A stretch of 64,000 nt of DNA from Primulina eburnea (lineage: Eukaryota; Streptophyta; Magnoliopsida; Lamiales; Gesneriaceae), in assembly GCF_022965805.1 (NCBI RefSeq), contig NW_027331289.1:1-64000 (forward strand), written 5' to 3'. The notes under the pieces were generated by a model that had not been told where the DNA came from, did not search any database, and worked only from the letters and a program-made list of their open reading frames with translations. Positions 34,944-47,022 of this stretch are shown piece by piece. Within the stretch, counting starts at the first letter, position 1. Every line of letters begins with the position of its first letter. A program made the translations under genes and the position numbers.

Positions 34944-35885
34944 ATAAAAGAAGGGAATTAGTTGTGTTCAACCTAGGTTACCAAGGAACGAATGTTAAGA
35001 TTTTTACCGAGTAAGAAATCAAAACTCGTGATATGGGAATTCTATAACTTTGTGGGCTATAAGCGAAGTTGATTTATTAGAGTTAGTCTATGGCTACCAT
35101 GGGATAACTTATTAAGTCTTATACGCTAGAATTAATTAAGCAGTAAGAATACGTAAGAATGCGATATTCGTTCCAATGAGGAAAGTTCAATGGTCTTAGG
35201 TCTCAACTATATTGGAATTGGGAAAGAAATAGTTTAAGAATGTAATTGATACTAGAACGGTATTAAGGTAGAAGATCGATATTGCCTATCTTGGGTCTTA
35301 TGGATGAACGTTACTCGAATTTAAGATTTGCAACAATTTTATATTTGGGATATACTTGTAAATAGTTACGTTACGTAAGTTTGGTGCCGTAAGATAGAGA
35401 TTCAATTCAATGATCTTAGGCTAACTTTGTTAGGGGGTTAAGATATGGTTTACTTTTTAAGTGTATCACCGAGGATAGCAGTCGTTCATTAAATTTTGGG
35501 GCTAAGGTTTTCTAAGTTGAACTGCCTAAATTCTAATGTAATAGGACGCTGGACATTATGAATATAGTATAAGAAAAATAAGGTGCGATAAGTTTGGACA
35601 TCCATTTCTAGTATGAGGAATTGCGAGAAAGTCAGAAATTTGAGGACATAGCAAAAATAGAACTAAGTCACCATAAGTTGTTTTGAGTTGCGATTCGCAA
35701 ATGAAGATCTTGGTAGGCCAATTTATTAAGGATTGAGGAGACGTAAGGACAGCTTAACATTTATTTTATCAGAATAGCGCAACAGAAGCGTGAATTATTG
35801 TAATATTAGAATTAAGAGTCTAAAATTTTTGTTTATCAAGAATAAGCGAATTTCGGTGACGAAATTCAATTTAAGGGGGGAAGAT
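34944..35885 (+). mobile_element. OLD-B: degenerate gypsy 3' internal region
   Basis: Second copy of the OLD tail, aligned with 4119-4915 plus 12159-12292. It has no insertion where OLD-A carries G1a: the site reads GAGGAGACGTAAGG at 35735-35748. Ends in the polypurine tract TTAAGGGGGG (35871-35880) before the LTR. No open frame of note. Confidence 0.75.
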
Positions 35886-36743
35886 TGTAATGTCCCGAAA
35901 ATTTGAAAGTCCATGAGAACCACATGCATGCAAGTTATTAAATTTCTTTGATATTTTATTAAATTTTTTTAAACCAATAAATGCATGTTTATTTCATTAA
36001 TTATGTGTTTAATTATTTTTATGCATTTTATGCATTATTATTGCATGATATAATTTATTTCATGAAATATTAAAGGTTCATGCATTAAAAATTTTTAAGT
36101 TGCATTTCGCGCTCGAACGAGGATCGGAGACCGGAGAATTTTCAGAAAATTATATTTATTACATGACTAATTTTTATTAATTAAATTAAGGTGTTTTTAA
36201 GAGTATTTTCAAAAAATGAGATTTTATTGGGTATTTTTACCCGAAAAATTTTTATTTTTAACGGTACGTGAATTTTATCGAATCGGGGGAGTTTTTAAGG
36301 GTTCAGCTAATATTTTCAAAATCTTTTCAACACGAAATATTTTTCGGGAATGCGTTTGGATTTAATGGGCCTATTTTTTAAGCTTATTGGGCTTAAAACC
36401 CTTAATTATCATATTAGGACCCATTAATTAATTGATTAATTACATAATTATTATAAATAAACCCCTAAACTCCCGTAACCCCTCACCACAGCCGTTACAC
36501 GTGACTCTCCTTTCATAATTTCTTGGAATTAGAACACAATAGCTGAAGGCTTCGATTCCCCTTGGTTTCCAAGAGAAAAACTTCATCCGGATCTCCATTT
36601 TTATCGTTCTTGTCTTCAAATTATCAATGCATGTTTTGTATCCTCTTTTTCTGCATCATTCACGTAATATATATGTATATTTATCTGTGTGTGTATGATA
36701 CGGTCCAGCCGTAGGGAAGGTAACTTTCGAACATTTTTGTATC
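35886..36743 (+). repeat. OLD-B 3' LTR, left part
   Basis: Starts TGTAATGTCCCGAAAAT after the polypurine tract. Interrupted at 36744 by the G2 LTR and resumes at 51477. The last five bases (GTATC, 36739-36743) are the left target duplication of G2. Homologous to 12293-13200 of OLD-A. Confidence 0.8.
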
Positions 36744-36850
36744 TGTAATGCCCGAGATTTTGATTACTGATTAATTAATGTGGTTATAGACGGAACGGGT
36801 TAGACCGGGATAGGCGGAAAAGAGAATGGAATGATGTGTGAGGTGGGCGT

Positions 36851-37076
36851 TCCTGCCGGGCGCATATGCGCGGAGTGGGCAGAGAACCTCGTGCATATGC
36901 GCGACATGAATCCGCGCATGTGCGCGAGGGTACCTCAGAGTTGGGCAAATGAACAAGGGCCTCGCGCATATGCGCCGAGTAAGGGCGCGCATATGCGCGA
37001 GGTGCTGTGCAAGCTACGCGCCGAGACATTATGTCTCGCGCATATGCGCCGAGGTTGGTCGTGCATATGCGCGAGA
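36851..37076 (+). repeat. GCGCATATGCGC hairpin array in G2 solo LTR
   Basis: Seven copies of the palindrome GCGCATATGCGC or near variants. Six of them pair into three long hairpins: 36887-36903 with 36913-36929 (17 pairs, 9-base loop), 36961-36975 with 36987-37001 (15 pairs, 11-base loop), 37034-37049 with 37061-37076 (16 pairs, 11-base loop), allowing G-T pairs. The array ends about 50 bases before the (AT)n tract. Open frames over this block are by-products of the repeat. Confidence 0.9.
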
Positions 37077-37121
37077 CGTGTTTTACAAAGGGCGAGCCAC
37101 ATAGCCTTTACATGCAACGTG

Positions 37122-37124
<3 letters not shown>

Positions 37125-37161
<37 letters not shown>
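37125..37161 (+). repeat. (AT)n microsatellite at TATA-box position, G2 LTR
   Basis: 37 bases of alternating A and T just after the hairpin array, where G1 and G4 have their TATA boxes. The sister LTR has 68 bases at the same spot (56769-56836). Confidence 0.9.
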
Positions 37162-37163
<2 letters not shown>

Positions 37164-37889
37164 AGCCTTCATTTCCTTCTCAAGAAAAATCGAGAGAAGC
37201 TCTGGAGGAAAGAGTGAAAAATCCTTACGCTTTTATATTTCAATCACTCCGTTAGATTTTGAATCCGACTTCAGTACTGTGTTTCTATCGAATCAGTCTT
37301 CAACTGGACGTAAGTTTTGTTACGTTTTGACATGTCTTGAAATTATGCTATTGTCAGAACTGAATAGTATTCATAAATGATGTTCTTGACATGTTAGACA
37401 TCGTAGAATCGAAGTCAGATTGAGAAACAGATTGATTATGGAATTGTTATGATTTTTCAGAATATATCGATTGATATTGGACGGATTTGTATTATGGATT
37501 GATTACAGATTGTATTGGATATGAGTTATATATTGTAATTGATATATGTTGATGTGGTATTGACCAGGATATCGGGACTGTGCAGTTATGCAGTTGATTT
37601 TGAGTTGAATCCAGATTGAACAGATTGATATTGATTTGAGCAGTATATTAATATGATATTATTGATATTGTCATTGCCAGATTGAGGGATTGACAGACTT
37701 TGAATCCCAGACAGGAACGCCATAAGAACCGCAATAAAAAAAAGGTATAAGTCAATGTGGTATTGGGAGATCGACTCGAGTAGGATATACTTGAGTTTCC
37801 CTAAATCACATACTTCTTGTTATTATATACATTGAATTGAATTGATATGCTTGTTCTATTGATTTATAGAAGCATGTACTAGACGAGTG

Positions 37890-37955
37890 ATCTTGTGATA
37901 GAAGTGCCTGATAGTGGCGGGATCGTCACGGGCACATTGCACGATGTCACAAGAT
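37890..37955 (+). other. Two-tier stem-loop in G2 LTR transcribed part
   Basis: Outer arms ATCTTGTGA (37890-37898) and TCACAAGAT (37947-37955), inner arms GTGCC/GGCAC, apical arms GTGGC/GTCAC around GGGATC. The sister LTR (55980-56044, minus strand) keeps the same three tiers with changed but still pairing bases. Confidence 0.75.
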
Positions 37956-38790
37956 AGTGTATTGGCGATAGTGCCATAGTCTGTGATGGATAGGTCAAGA
38001 CACCGAATGTTTGGTTATATCGAAGTGGATAGAATTAGAGTTTCTTCTATTACTGATGTTCGATATAGGAATACCAACATCTGGAAACCGGGATCCCTAG
38101 ACTAGGATTGAGTCTAGTCTGAGACGTGGTGTAACGTACCGTACTTTTCATATTTAAAATTTGCGGAAAAATTATAAATTTCTTGAATACGAAAATAAAA
38201 ATCCATACGGTCGTCACTCATCGTTCATAACTAGAATATTTGAAATCAAACATCACCAATAAAATTTTTGCTAAAAGAAAAGCTTGCTCAAAACATCTCG
38301 CATCAAAACATAAAATCAGTGTATTAATATTTTCATGCTTAAAATCTTAAAATAACGTGGGCGGTCCTCGGCTCTAGCCTTCTGCTCAGTCCAAGCCTGC
38401 TCCTTGGTCGCCACCCCCTGTCTCCTCATAGACATCCTCACCTGCATCGATCAAGTATAGTGAGTCTAAAGACTCAACACGTATAAACTGGAAGTAACGA
38501 GTACTACATAATAAAACCACATACAACTTTAAAATAAGACATACATACTTGAAGCTTGGCTTTGAAATGAACTTGAACTTGCATACATACATAGACGTGC
38601 CTTATCTTGAAAGCTTTCATAAACATGCTAACATACTTGATCATACTTAAACATACACGACTTCATTTTGCATAGAGGCATGTCTCAAAGCAAGTGACCC
38701 ATACATAATAAACGCCTGATCAGACAAACCACAGTACTGGGCTGACAGGGACGTATCCACTTCCACATACATGAGATCCCCGTTCATGAT

Positions 38791-38950
38791 TTAACGGGCT
38801 GGTTGGTCCCCGTTCATGATTTAACGCTTTCCAACCACGATCTAACCCGTTCATAATTTAACGGGGCGGAGAGGTCCTCGGCCACGTTCACCGACTTCCA
38901 AACCCATTCATAATTTGGTCACAAGACATTTAGCATACCTCAAAAACTTA
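38791..38950 (-). repeat. CCCGTT...AACGGG inverted-repeat array in G3 LTR
   Basis: Copies of CCGTTCATGATTTAACGG (arms CCGTT/AACGG) and degenerate versions such as CCGTTCATAATTTAACGG, four to five in 160 bases. The same block is at about 48980-49130 in copy 2. A weaker version exists in the old LTR-like DNA at 34372-34440. Confidence 0.75.
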
Positions 38951-39285
38951 AAATATTTTCTTTTTGCACGTCAACATACTTACTTGGCGTTGAGGGATCC
39001 GTTGGACATCGATCGGGGCTGCTGCTGCACATACTAATGCAATTACATGTACTTAAATTTCATAACTTAAACGTAGGTACTCGTGCTCACCACCGAAGTA
39101 ATTAAATATCTTTTGGCGTTCTAGATCTCTCGTGCCTTGACCTCATTAAATTATCGTTCTAACCCACGACATTGAACCCCGAACGATCTCTAAAAGATGT
39201 GTGCACATTTCCCAACAATAAAAGACATACACTTACTATTAAATCTTGAAAAGAAGCAGGAACAAAATATTTGGACAGAAGGGTT

Positions 39286-39436
39286 GGCGCTCGGGCGGTT
39301 AAACTATACCGCTCGGGCGCCAGGGTCGGCGCTCGGGCGGTAACAAACTTCCGCTCGGGCGCTGAGGTTACGGGGAAAGACATTCGGACAGAAATAATGG
39401 CGCTCGGGCGGCAAAAAGTTTACGCTCGGGCGCTGA
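39286..39436 (-). repeat. CGCTCGGGCG hairpin array in G3 LTR copy 1
   Basis: Six copies of CGCTCGGGCG arranged as three pairs. Best: 39286-39299 with 39308-39321, 14 pairs including two G-T pairs and an 8-base loop; next 39328-39341 with 39350-39362, 13 pairs; the third (39399-39436) is weaker. Same motif as the G2 LTR at 56886-57024. Copy 2 repeats the array at 49487-49640. Confidence 0.9.
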
Positions 39437-40012
39437 GTAAACTGGACTCCACGACCCATAAACTTATACTCTCCAAATTTCGATTACACATGCCGTGATC
39501 AATGCCTCAGGACTCATCCTAGGACACTATGATCCGTACTTGACAACATAGAATGTCTCAAACATCAACGCACCCTAAACTAGCAACAAATTCGTGAACT
39601 CAAATTTCGACATCAAAACACTTCCTGCGGCTTCTAGTGTATTCGAGTGCCTATCGACATTAAGCGACACGTCAAATAACAACCCATCATCATACTAAGC
39701 ATACCTAGACGCAGCAACGATCACCTGTCGATTTCCAACGAAGCCTGCAACAATAAAATCTCGAGAACACATAAATACAAAATTTTCTGAAAACGCAGTT
39801 TGAGCAGTCCCACGAAAAGCGTCATAACTCACTCAATGTTTATCCAAATATTTTGAATTTTATATCAAATCGAAGATATGAAAAAGTTCTACAATTTGCA
39901 AGTTGAAAGCTTCCTCAGATTCACGTCTGAAAATTCGCAGTTTTAAGAAAAACAGTAAAAACGTGATTTAGATCTAAAAATTTTCTTTCAAAATCGATCC
40001 AGTCAATTATCC

Positions 40013-41351
40013 TGTAGTGACCCGTTCCAGAATCACCTACTAATCAGAACTTAAGCATGCAAAATTAACATTTAAAACTGAATCAGGTAAACAGCGGAAA
40101 AACAATAATACAACCCAATCGAATCTGTAAGTACAAAATACTTAAACAACCAGATCGAACTAAATTACAAGAACAAATACCAACAACTACAGGTCAACCT
40201 CTGCCAGCTCCCTATCCACTCCCTCCTGGACCGTCTAACCTGAGACCTGCCCCATCAAATAGGGTGTCCAAAACAGAGATAAACCGAGGACGTGAGCATA
40301 AAACGCTCAGTACCGAAAGCATGAGTATACAAGACTATGACATGCATGTATGCAAAATGTACTGGATACCAGGATCTGGGTATGACGAAATACTGCTCAG
40401 ACAAATGACGTCAAGGTATGTAGCACTCTGCGCCGTCGCACCAGGAGGTGGCTCCCATACCAAATGAACCTGTGGATATACCGGTGACCTGACCACCGTC
40501 GGCCAACGGGGTCCAACCATCCACAACAAACGAGGGCTGAGCACCCTCTCAACAGGCTATCTCAAAGATAATCAGGCTCAACATGATTATGCAAATGCCG
40601 CATAATAAACCATGCATCATTATGACAGATAATAATGCAACATATAAACATGCAACACATAGTAAAGCATACTCAATCCTGCTATCTCGGATAGTACTTT
40701 CGTACCTCAAACCAGTAGATCCTAGCAATCAGCCCTAGAATCAAGCCTACAATCCAAGTGATACCATATCACTAAACCACATCTAAAAGCCTTAACTAGA
40801 CTAATAGATACTCCCAAATCTCAAAGGGAACCCAGAACTATACCTGCGTCCGTAGTCAGCCCAATGATGCCGCTAGCCCCCAACTAGAGCACAGCTCCGC
40901 TACAAAACCAGTAGCTCCCCGCTAGTGCCCGAACCTCGGGAAAAGACTAGAAACCCATCAGAAACGACTAAAACGCTCTGGAACTCTCGGAATTGGCGAG
41001 TGAAAAGTGAAGCCTCGCGCTTCTATTTATAGACAACGATCGGACGATCCGATCCACTTCGGACGCTCCGATCCGGTACACTTCGGACGATCCGATCCAC
41101 TTCGGACGATCCGAACATTGCATGTCTTCCACGTGTCCAGCCACCTGTCTTCGGACGATCCGAACCCTGATCGGACGATCTGAACTCTGACATGACATGA
41201 CTCGTCTGACTCCGAACAGAACGGACGATCCGAACCCACTTCGGACGATCCGAACCAACTTCGGACGATCCGAACCCGGTTCGGTCCTTCCGATCCCACC
41301 GAAATACAATTAATCCAATAATTAACTCAAATTAGGCATCGGGATACTACA
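40013..41351 (-). repeat. G1b 3' LTR (1339 bp)
   Basis: Left LTR of this minus-strand element. TATA box at 41024-41031; inverted-motif block 41035-41290 with about nine TTCGGA-TCG-TCCGAA copies and one G-box; intron-like segment 40747-40843. Confidence 0.96.
40747..40843 (-). other. Candidate LTR leader intron (97 nt), 3' LTR copy
   Basis: On the minus strand the exon end GACGCAG is followed by GTATAG, and the segment ends TTGTAG before GCTTGATTC. It is about 42% T, as plant introns tend to be. It starts about 180 bases after the TATA box. In both LTRs of G1a exactly these 97 bases are absent and the flanks are joined. An identical segment is at 46738-46834. Confidence 0.8.
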
Positions 41352-41367
41352 TTCTCCCCCTCTAAAA
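41352..41367 (-). other. Polypurine tract of G1b
   Basis: On the minus strand TTTTAGAGGGGGAGAA directly before the 3' LTR, after CGCGGACGAAATCC as in G1a. Bases 41368-41489 are the short 3' untranslated stretch after pol. Confidence 0.9.
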
Positions 41368-41489
41368 AGGATTTCGTCCGCGAAATCGGGTCTGAAGAAT
41401 GACAATTCTGAACAACAATACATTCAACTTAAGAATGAATTACAACTGAAGTACGGCTGAAATTACAATCATAACTGAAAATACTACAA

Positions 41490-44400
41490 CTAGAACAATT
41501 CTGGATGCTCTGACCGCATGCGACTCTCTAGTTCCCAAGTAGCTTCTTCAGTACCTCGGCGCTGCCACTGCACTAAGACAAGAGGAATAGTCTTATTCCG
41601 CAGTACCTTATCCTTCCGGTCTAAGATCGAAACCGGTCTTTCCACAAAAGACAAATCCGGATTCAGCTGAACTTCTGTCGGATGCAAAACATGAGACTCA
41701 TCGGCTACGTATCGTCTCAGCAAGGACACATGAAACACATTGTGAACACTAGACAGATACGGTGGCAAAGCTAATCTGTAGGCCAAATCTCCCACACATT
41801 CTAAGATCTCAAAAGGACCAATGAATCTCGGAGATAGCTTACCCTTGAGTCCAAATCTCAGAATCCTCCGAAAAGGTGATACCTTGAGAAACACTTTCTC
41901 GCCTGCATCAAAATGAAGAGGTCTGCGCTTGGTGTTCGCATAACTCGCTTGTCGATCCTGAGCAGTCTTGATCCGCTGTTTGATCACAAGAACTTTGTCC
42001 ATGGCCTGCTGAATCAATTCTGGACCCTCGACCTGTCGTTCTCCGACTTCTTCCCAGAACAGGGGAGTACGACAACGTCGACCATACAATGCTTCAAACG
42101 GAGACATACCAATACTCCTATGAAAACTGTTGTTGTATGCAAACTCTATCAGTGGCAGATGATCCTGCCAAGCTGGCCCGAAATCCATCACACAAGATCT
42201 CAACATATCCTCAAGAGTACGAATAGTCCTCTCTGACTGACCGTCAGTCTCTGGGTGATATGCAGTACTCAAACTCAAGGTAGTGCCCAAAGCTTGCTGA
42301 AAGCTGCCCCAAAATCTAGATGTAAAACGAGGATCTCTGTCACTAACGATACTCACGGGCACACCATGAAACCGTACAATCTCCTGAATGTACAACCGTG
42401 CCATCCGATCGAAAGTGAAATCTCTGTTATACGGAAGAAAATGGGCAGACTTAGTAAGCCGATCCACTACCACCCAGATAGCATCTCTATTCCCCACAGA
42501 CATAGGCAAGTGAGTCACGAAGTCCATCGTGATATGCTCCCACTTCCACTCCGGAATAGGAAGATTCTGTAACAAACCTCCGGGTCGTCGATACTCAGCC
42601 TTCACCTGCTGACAGACTAGGCACTTGGAGACATACTGATAAACATTACGTTTCATACCTTTCCACCAAAATCGAGTCCTCAAATCCTTATACATCTTGT
42701 TGCTCCCTGGATGAACACTCAACTTGCTACGATGAGCCTGGGACAAAATCTCCTCCCTCAAAGTGTCATCTTCCGGTACAACAACACGACCAGATAAGCA
42801 CAAAATACCCTCGGACTGATAGTGGAATCCAGAAGTATTATCTCCATCAGCCAACCGAGCTAATTTCTGAACCTTAGAATCAGACACCTGAGCATCTCTA
42901 ATCCGAGAATACAAAACTGGCTCGGACAAAATAGTAGCTATACGGATACTCTCTGTTCCCTTCCGATGCTTACAATTGAATCCCATCGAACAAAAATCCT
43001 GAATAATCCCAGATACAGCACAAGTCTGAAGAGCAGATAATCTCACCTTGCGACTAAGAGCATCGGCCGTGAGATTCGCAGATCCTGGATGATACTTGAT
43101 CTCACAATCGTAATCTTTGAGTAGATCCATCCAACGACGCTGACGCATGTTCAACTCAGCCTGAGTGAACAGATACTTCAAACTCTTATGATCAGTGAAG
43201 ATCTCAAATCGCTCACCATACAGATAATGGCGCCAGATTTTCAAAGCAAAAACGATCGCTGCTAATTCCAGATCATGAACAGGATAGTTTTCCTCATGAG
43301 GCTTTAACTGTCTCGACGCATAAGCAATCACATGCTCATTCTGCATCAGAACACACCCTAGTCCCTGTAAAGAGGCATCGGTGTAAACACTGAAACCACC
43401 AGATCCAGACGGTAAAGCCAAAACAGGCGCAGATGTCAAACGTCTGCGAAGTTCCCAGAAACTCTCTTCGCACTCTGATGTCCACTCAAATGAAACATCT
43501 TTCCGAGTGAGCTGAGTGAGTGGCTTAGCAATCTGAGAGAAGTTGGCAATGAAACGGCGATAATACCCAGCCAACCCCAAGAAACTGCGGATCTCGGCTA
43601 CTGTCGTCGGACGCGACCAGTTCAATACCGCTTCCACCTTGCTCGGGTCAACTGAAACTCCCTTGCTAGAAATGACATGACCAAGGAATACAACCCTGTC
43701 AATCCAAAACTCACATTTACTTAGCTTCGCATAAAGCTGATTCTCGCAAAGTGTCTGTAAAATAATCCTCAAGTGTTGTGCGTGTTCTTGCTGATCATGC
43801 GAATAGATTAAGATATCATCTATAAACACCACAACAAACTTATCCAAGAAATCCCGAAATACCCGATTCATCAGATCCATAAAAACTGCTGGTGCATTCG
43901 TCACCCCAAAAGGCATAACCAGAAACTCATAATGCCCATACCGGGTCCTGAATGCAGTCTTCGATATATCTCCCTGATGAACTCGAAGCTGATGATAACC
44001 AGACCTTAAATCAATCTTGGAATACACAGAGGTACCTTGCAGTTGATCAAATAAATCATCAATCCGTGGCAACGGATACTTATTCTTTATCGTAGCACGA
44101 TTCAACTGTCGATAATCTATGCAGAGCCGCATAGAACCATCCTTCTTTTTGACAAAAAGAACTGGTGCTCCCCACGGGGACACACTGGGTCGAATATACC
44201 CCTTGTCAAGAAGATCCTGCAACTGCTGTTTCAATTCTTGCATCTCCGATGGAGCTAAACGATAAGGAGCCCTAGAGATTGGTGCCGTGCCTGGCACTAA
44301 ATCAATGCCGAAATCCACTTCCCGAACGGGAGGAAAACCAGGAATCTCCTCGGGAAAAACATCCGGAAAATCGCAAACCACTGGAATGTGACTGATACCG

Positions 44401-45917
44401 ACACTAACTGCGGACGAATCAATAGCATAGATAAGGTAGCCTTCCCCGCCCGACTCTAAAGCACGACAGGCTTTCAGAGCAGAAACCACAGGCATCGGGG
44501 GTCGCGCTCCCTCTCCATAGAAAAACCAACTGTCGCCCTCAACTGGACGAAACTGCACAAACTTCTGATAACAGTCCACAGTAGCTCTAAACACAGTCAG
44601 CACATCTATTCCCAGAATGCAATCAAAATCCTCCATCACAAGAATCATCAAATTAGCAGTTAAAACATTACCCTCAAACTCTAGAGGACAACCCAAAACT
44701 AGACGTTTAGCTAACACCGAATGACCCATCGGTGTGGAAACAGATACCACAACGTCCAAAGAAGTGAAAGGTAACTTATGACGCTTAGCAAACCTCGCAG
44801 ATATGAATGAATGCGATGCACCAGTATCAATGAGAACGTAAGCAGGTAATCCACATAATAAAAACACACCTGCGATAACTCTCTCGTTCTCCTCAGCCGC
44901 CTGATCCTGGTTAAGAGCAAAGACCTGCCCTTGAGTACGCGGTCGGAGGTTAGAACCCTGAGTAGACTGTCCCTGCTGTGGCCTCTGATGAACTGAAGCC
45001 TGAGAACGAGATCCTGATCCTCCGCCCGTCTGTGGACAATCTCTCTTCATGTGGCCCAACTCACCGCACTTGTAACAAGCACCCGCAACCCTGCGACAAC
45101 GCTCCGTCGGGTGATCCTTCCCGCAGTGCTGACACGGGCCCCTCTTCTTCCCAAAATGGTGAACTCCTCCAGATCCAGAGGAAGAAGAAGTAAATCCAGC
45201 CTTCTTAAATGCTTGGGCGCGGGGACCCAAAGAACTAGTAGGACGAGCAGACTGCATGGCTCGACCTCTCAACAAACTGCCCTCAGCCTGGCGACAACGA
45301 TTTACAAGGCCCTCATACGATGTCGGATCATCGCAGACAACAACCCGATCATAAATCTCCTGATTGAGGCCCTGAAGAAAATGGTTATACTTGGCACTAG
45401 CATTGTCACTGACATGCGGAACATACGGAAGCAACTCAAAGAACTTCTGCTGATATTCATCAACAGACAAACTTCCCTGCTTCAGATTGATCAACTCAAT
45501 CGCCTTGGTCTGCAGAAGAGCTGGCGGAAAGTAAAGCAACATGAAAGCGGCTCGGAAATCGGCCCAAAGAACTCGACCCTGTCGCTGAACTATCGGTGCA
45601 GAGGTAGACCTCCACCACTTGCGCGCACCACCCTCCAGCAAGAAATCAAGGGTATCAATCTGCTGCTCCGCCGAGCACTGAAAAGTCTTGAAGCAGCTCT
45701 CCATCCTCTCAAGCCAGTTCTCCGCAACATCCGGAGTCTCACCGCCCGAAAGAGGTTTCGGCCCCATCTGCAAGAACCGATGCATACTAAAACTCCGAGG
45801 CTCATCACGACGGTATTGACGACGTTCTCGATGCTCTCGACGACGTTCCCGATCGTCGCGGTCTCCCCAGCGTCCAACGCTGCCATGACTACTAGCATCG
45901 TCGTCAAAACCAGACAT
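41490..45917 (-). CDS. Intact gag-pol polyprotein of chromovirus G1b (1475 aa)
   Basis: Encodes all proteins for retrotransposition: virus-like particle assembly, polyprotein cleavage, reverse transcription and integration. Order: gag domain (to about 240), zinc knuckles C262-C274 and C281-C294, aspartic protease [12 protein letters not shown] (D364), RT with FIDDIL (D700, D701), RNase H with YTDAS (D847), integrase zinc site H1062/H1069/C1099/C1102, catalytic D1132, D1193 and E1229 (35 residues between the last two), GPF module, and chromodomain-like tail ([14 protein letters not shown], about 1410-1470). No stop or frameshift; 1475 residues is full length for this type. ATG 45917 is the first after the PBS leader. 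Transcription would come from the right-hand LTR. Likely competent, inferred from intactness and young LTRs. Antisense frames 41913-42236 and 45051-45947 are shadows. Confidence 0.97.
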   Translation of the reverse strand: MSGFDDDASSHGSVGRWGDRDDRERRREHRERRQYRRDEPRSFSMHRFLQMGPKPLSGGETPDVAENWLERMESCFKTFQCSAEQQIDTLDFLLEGGARKWWRSTSAPIVQRQGRVLWADFRAAFMLLYFPPALLQTKAIELINLKQGSLSVDEYQQKFFELLPYVPHVSDNASAKYNHFLQGLNQEIYDRVVVCDDPTSYEGLVNRCRQAEGSLLRGRAMQSARPTSSLGPRAQAFKKAGFTSSSSGSGGVHHFGKKRGPCQHCGKDHPTERCRRVAGACYKCGELGHMKRDCPQTGGGSGSRSQASVHQRPQQGQSTQGSNLRPRTQGQVFALNQDQAAEENERVIAGVFLLCGLPAYVLIDTGASHSFISARFAKRHKLPFTSLDVVVSVSTPMGHSVLAKRLVLGCPLEFEGNVLTANLMILVMEDFDCILGIDVLTVFRATVDCYQKFVQFRPVEGDSWFFYGEGARPPMPVVSALKACRALESGGEGYLIYAIDSSAVSVGISHIPVVCDFPDVFPEEIPGFPPVREVDFGIDLVPGTAPISRAPYRLAPSEMQELKQQLQDLLDKGYIRPSVSPWGAPVLFVKKKDGSMRLCIDYRQLNRATIKNKYPLPRIDDLFDQLQGTSVYSKIDLRSGYHQLRVHQGDISKTAFRTRYGHYEFLVMPFGVTNAPAVFMDLMNRVFRDFLDKFVVVFIDDILIYSHDQQEHAQHLRIILQTLCENQLYAKLSKCEFWIDRVVFLGHVISSKGVSVDPSKVEAVLNWSRPTTVAEIRSFLGLAGYYRRFIANFSQIAKPLTQLTRKDVSFEWTSECEESFWELRRRLTSAPVLALPSGSGGFSVYTDASLQGLGCVLMQNEHVIAYASRQLKPHEENYPVHDLELAAIVFALKIWRHYLYGERFEIFTDHKSLKYLFTQAELNMRQRRWMDLLKDYDCEIKYHPGSANLTADALSRKVRLSALQTCAVSGIIQDFCSMGFNCKHRKGTESIRIATILSEPVLYSRIRDAQVSDSKVQKLARLADGDNTSGFHYQSEGILCLSGRVVVPEDDTLREEILSQAHRSKLSVHPGSNKMYKDLRTRFWWKGMKRNVYQYVSKCLVCQQVKAEYRRPGGLLQNLPIPEWKWEHITMDFVTHLPMSVGNRDAIWVVVDRLTKSAHFLPYNRDFTFDRMARLYIQEIVRFHGVPVSIVSDRDPRFTSRFWGSFQQALGTTLSLSTAYHPETDGQSERTIRTLEDMLRSCVMDFGPAWQDHLPLIEFAYNNSFHRSIGMSPFEALYGRRCRTPLFWEEVGERQVEGPELIQQAMDKVLVIKQRIKTAQDRQASYANTKRRPLHFDAGEKVFLKVSPFRRILRFGLKGKLSPRFIGPFEILECVGDLAYRLALPPYLSSVHNVFHVSLLRRYVADESHVLHPTEVQLNPDLSFVERPVSILDRKDKVLRNKTIPLVLVQWQRRGTEEATWELESRMRSEHPELF

Positions 45918-45987
45918 CTCTTAGCTACAAAAGTTACCAGAGATTAAACCCAAAAGAACAGTTCTAAATCCCAAAATCTTAATGCAT

Positions 45988-45999
45988 GCTCTGATACCA
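45988..45999 (-). other. Primer-binding site, initiator tRNA-Met type (G1b)
   Basis: TGGTATCAGAGC on the minus strand, four bases inside the 5' LTR end at 46004. Perfect match. Confidence 0.95.
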
Positions 46000-46737
46000 T
46001 AAATGTAGTGACCCGTTCCAGAATCACCTACTAATCAGAACTTAAGCATGCAAAATTAACATTTAAAACTGAATCAGGTAAACAGCGGAAAAACAATAAT
46101 ACAACCCAATCGAATCTGTAAGTACAAAATACTTAAACAACCAGATCGAACTAAATTCCAAGAACAAATACCAACAACTACAGGTCAACCTCTGCCAGCT
46201 CCCTGTCCACTCCCTCCTGGACCGTCTAACCTGAGACCTGCCCCATCGAATAGGGTGTCCAAAACAGAGATAAACCGAGGACGTGAGCATAAAACGCTCA
46301 GTACCGAAAGCATGAGTATACAAGACTATGACATGCATGTATGCAAAATGTACTGGATACCAGGATCTGGGTATGACGAAATACTGCTCAGACAAATGAC
46401 GTCAAGGTATGTAGCACTCTGCGCCGTCGCACCAGGAGGTGGCTCCCATACCAAATGAACCTGTGGATATACCGGTGACCTGACCACCGTCGGCCAACGG
46501 GGTCCAACCATCCACAACAAACGAGGGCTGAGCACCCTCTCAACAGGCTATCTCAAAGATAATCAGGCTCAACATGATTATGCAAATGCCGCATAATAAA
46601 CCATGCATCATTATGACAGATAATAATGCAACATATAAACATGCAACACATAGTAAAGCATACTCAATCCTGCTATCTCGGATAGTACTTTCGTACCTCA
46701 AACCAGTAGATCCTAGCAATCAGCCCTAGAATCAAGC

Positions 46738-46834
46738 CTACAATCCAAGTGATACCATATCACTAAACCACATCTAAAAGCCTTAACTAGACTAATAGAT
46801 ACTCCCAAATCTCAAAGGGAACCCAGAACTATAC
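46738..46834 (-). other. Candidate LTR leader intron (97 nt), 5' LTR copy
   Basis: Same sequence as 40747-40843. This copy would be at the 5' end of the G1b transcript, between CAG and GCTTG exon ends, upstream of the PBS and gag. Confidence 0.8.
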
Positions 46835-47014
46835 CTGCGTCCGTAGTCAGCCCACTGATGCCGCTAGCCCCCAACTAGAGCACAGCTCCGCTACAAAACC
46901 AGTAGCTCCCCGCTAGTGCCCGAACCTCGGGAAAAGACTAGAAACCCATCAGAAACGACTAAAACGCTCTGGAACTCTCGGAATTGGCGAGTGAAAAGTG
47001 AAGCCTCGCGCTTC

Positions 47015-47022
47015 TATTTATA
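47015..47022 (-). promoter_or_regulatory. TATA box driving G1b
   Basis: TATAAATA on the minus strand, directly after the inverted-motif block, identical to the G1a TATA boxes. Confidence 0.85.

Noticed and set aside
36831..37124. Open frames across the GCGCATATGCGC array
   Set aside because: Produced by the repeats; peptides are repeats of ICA/HMR-type strings with no homology.
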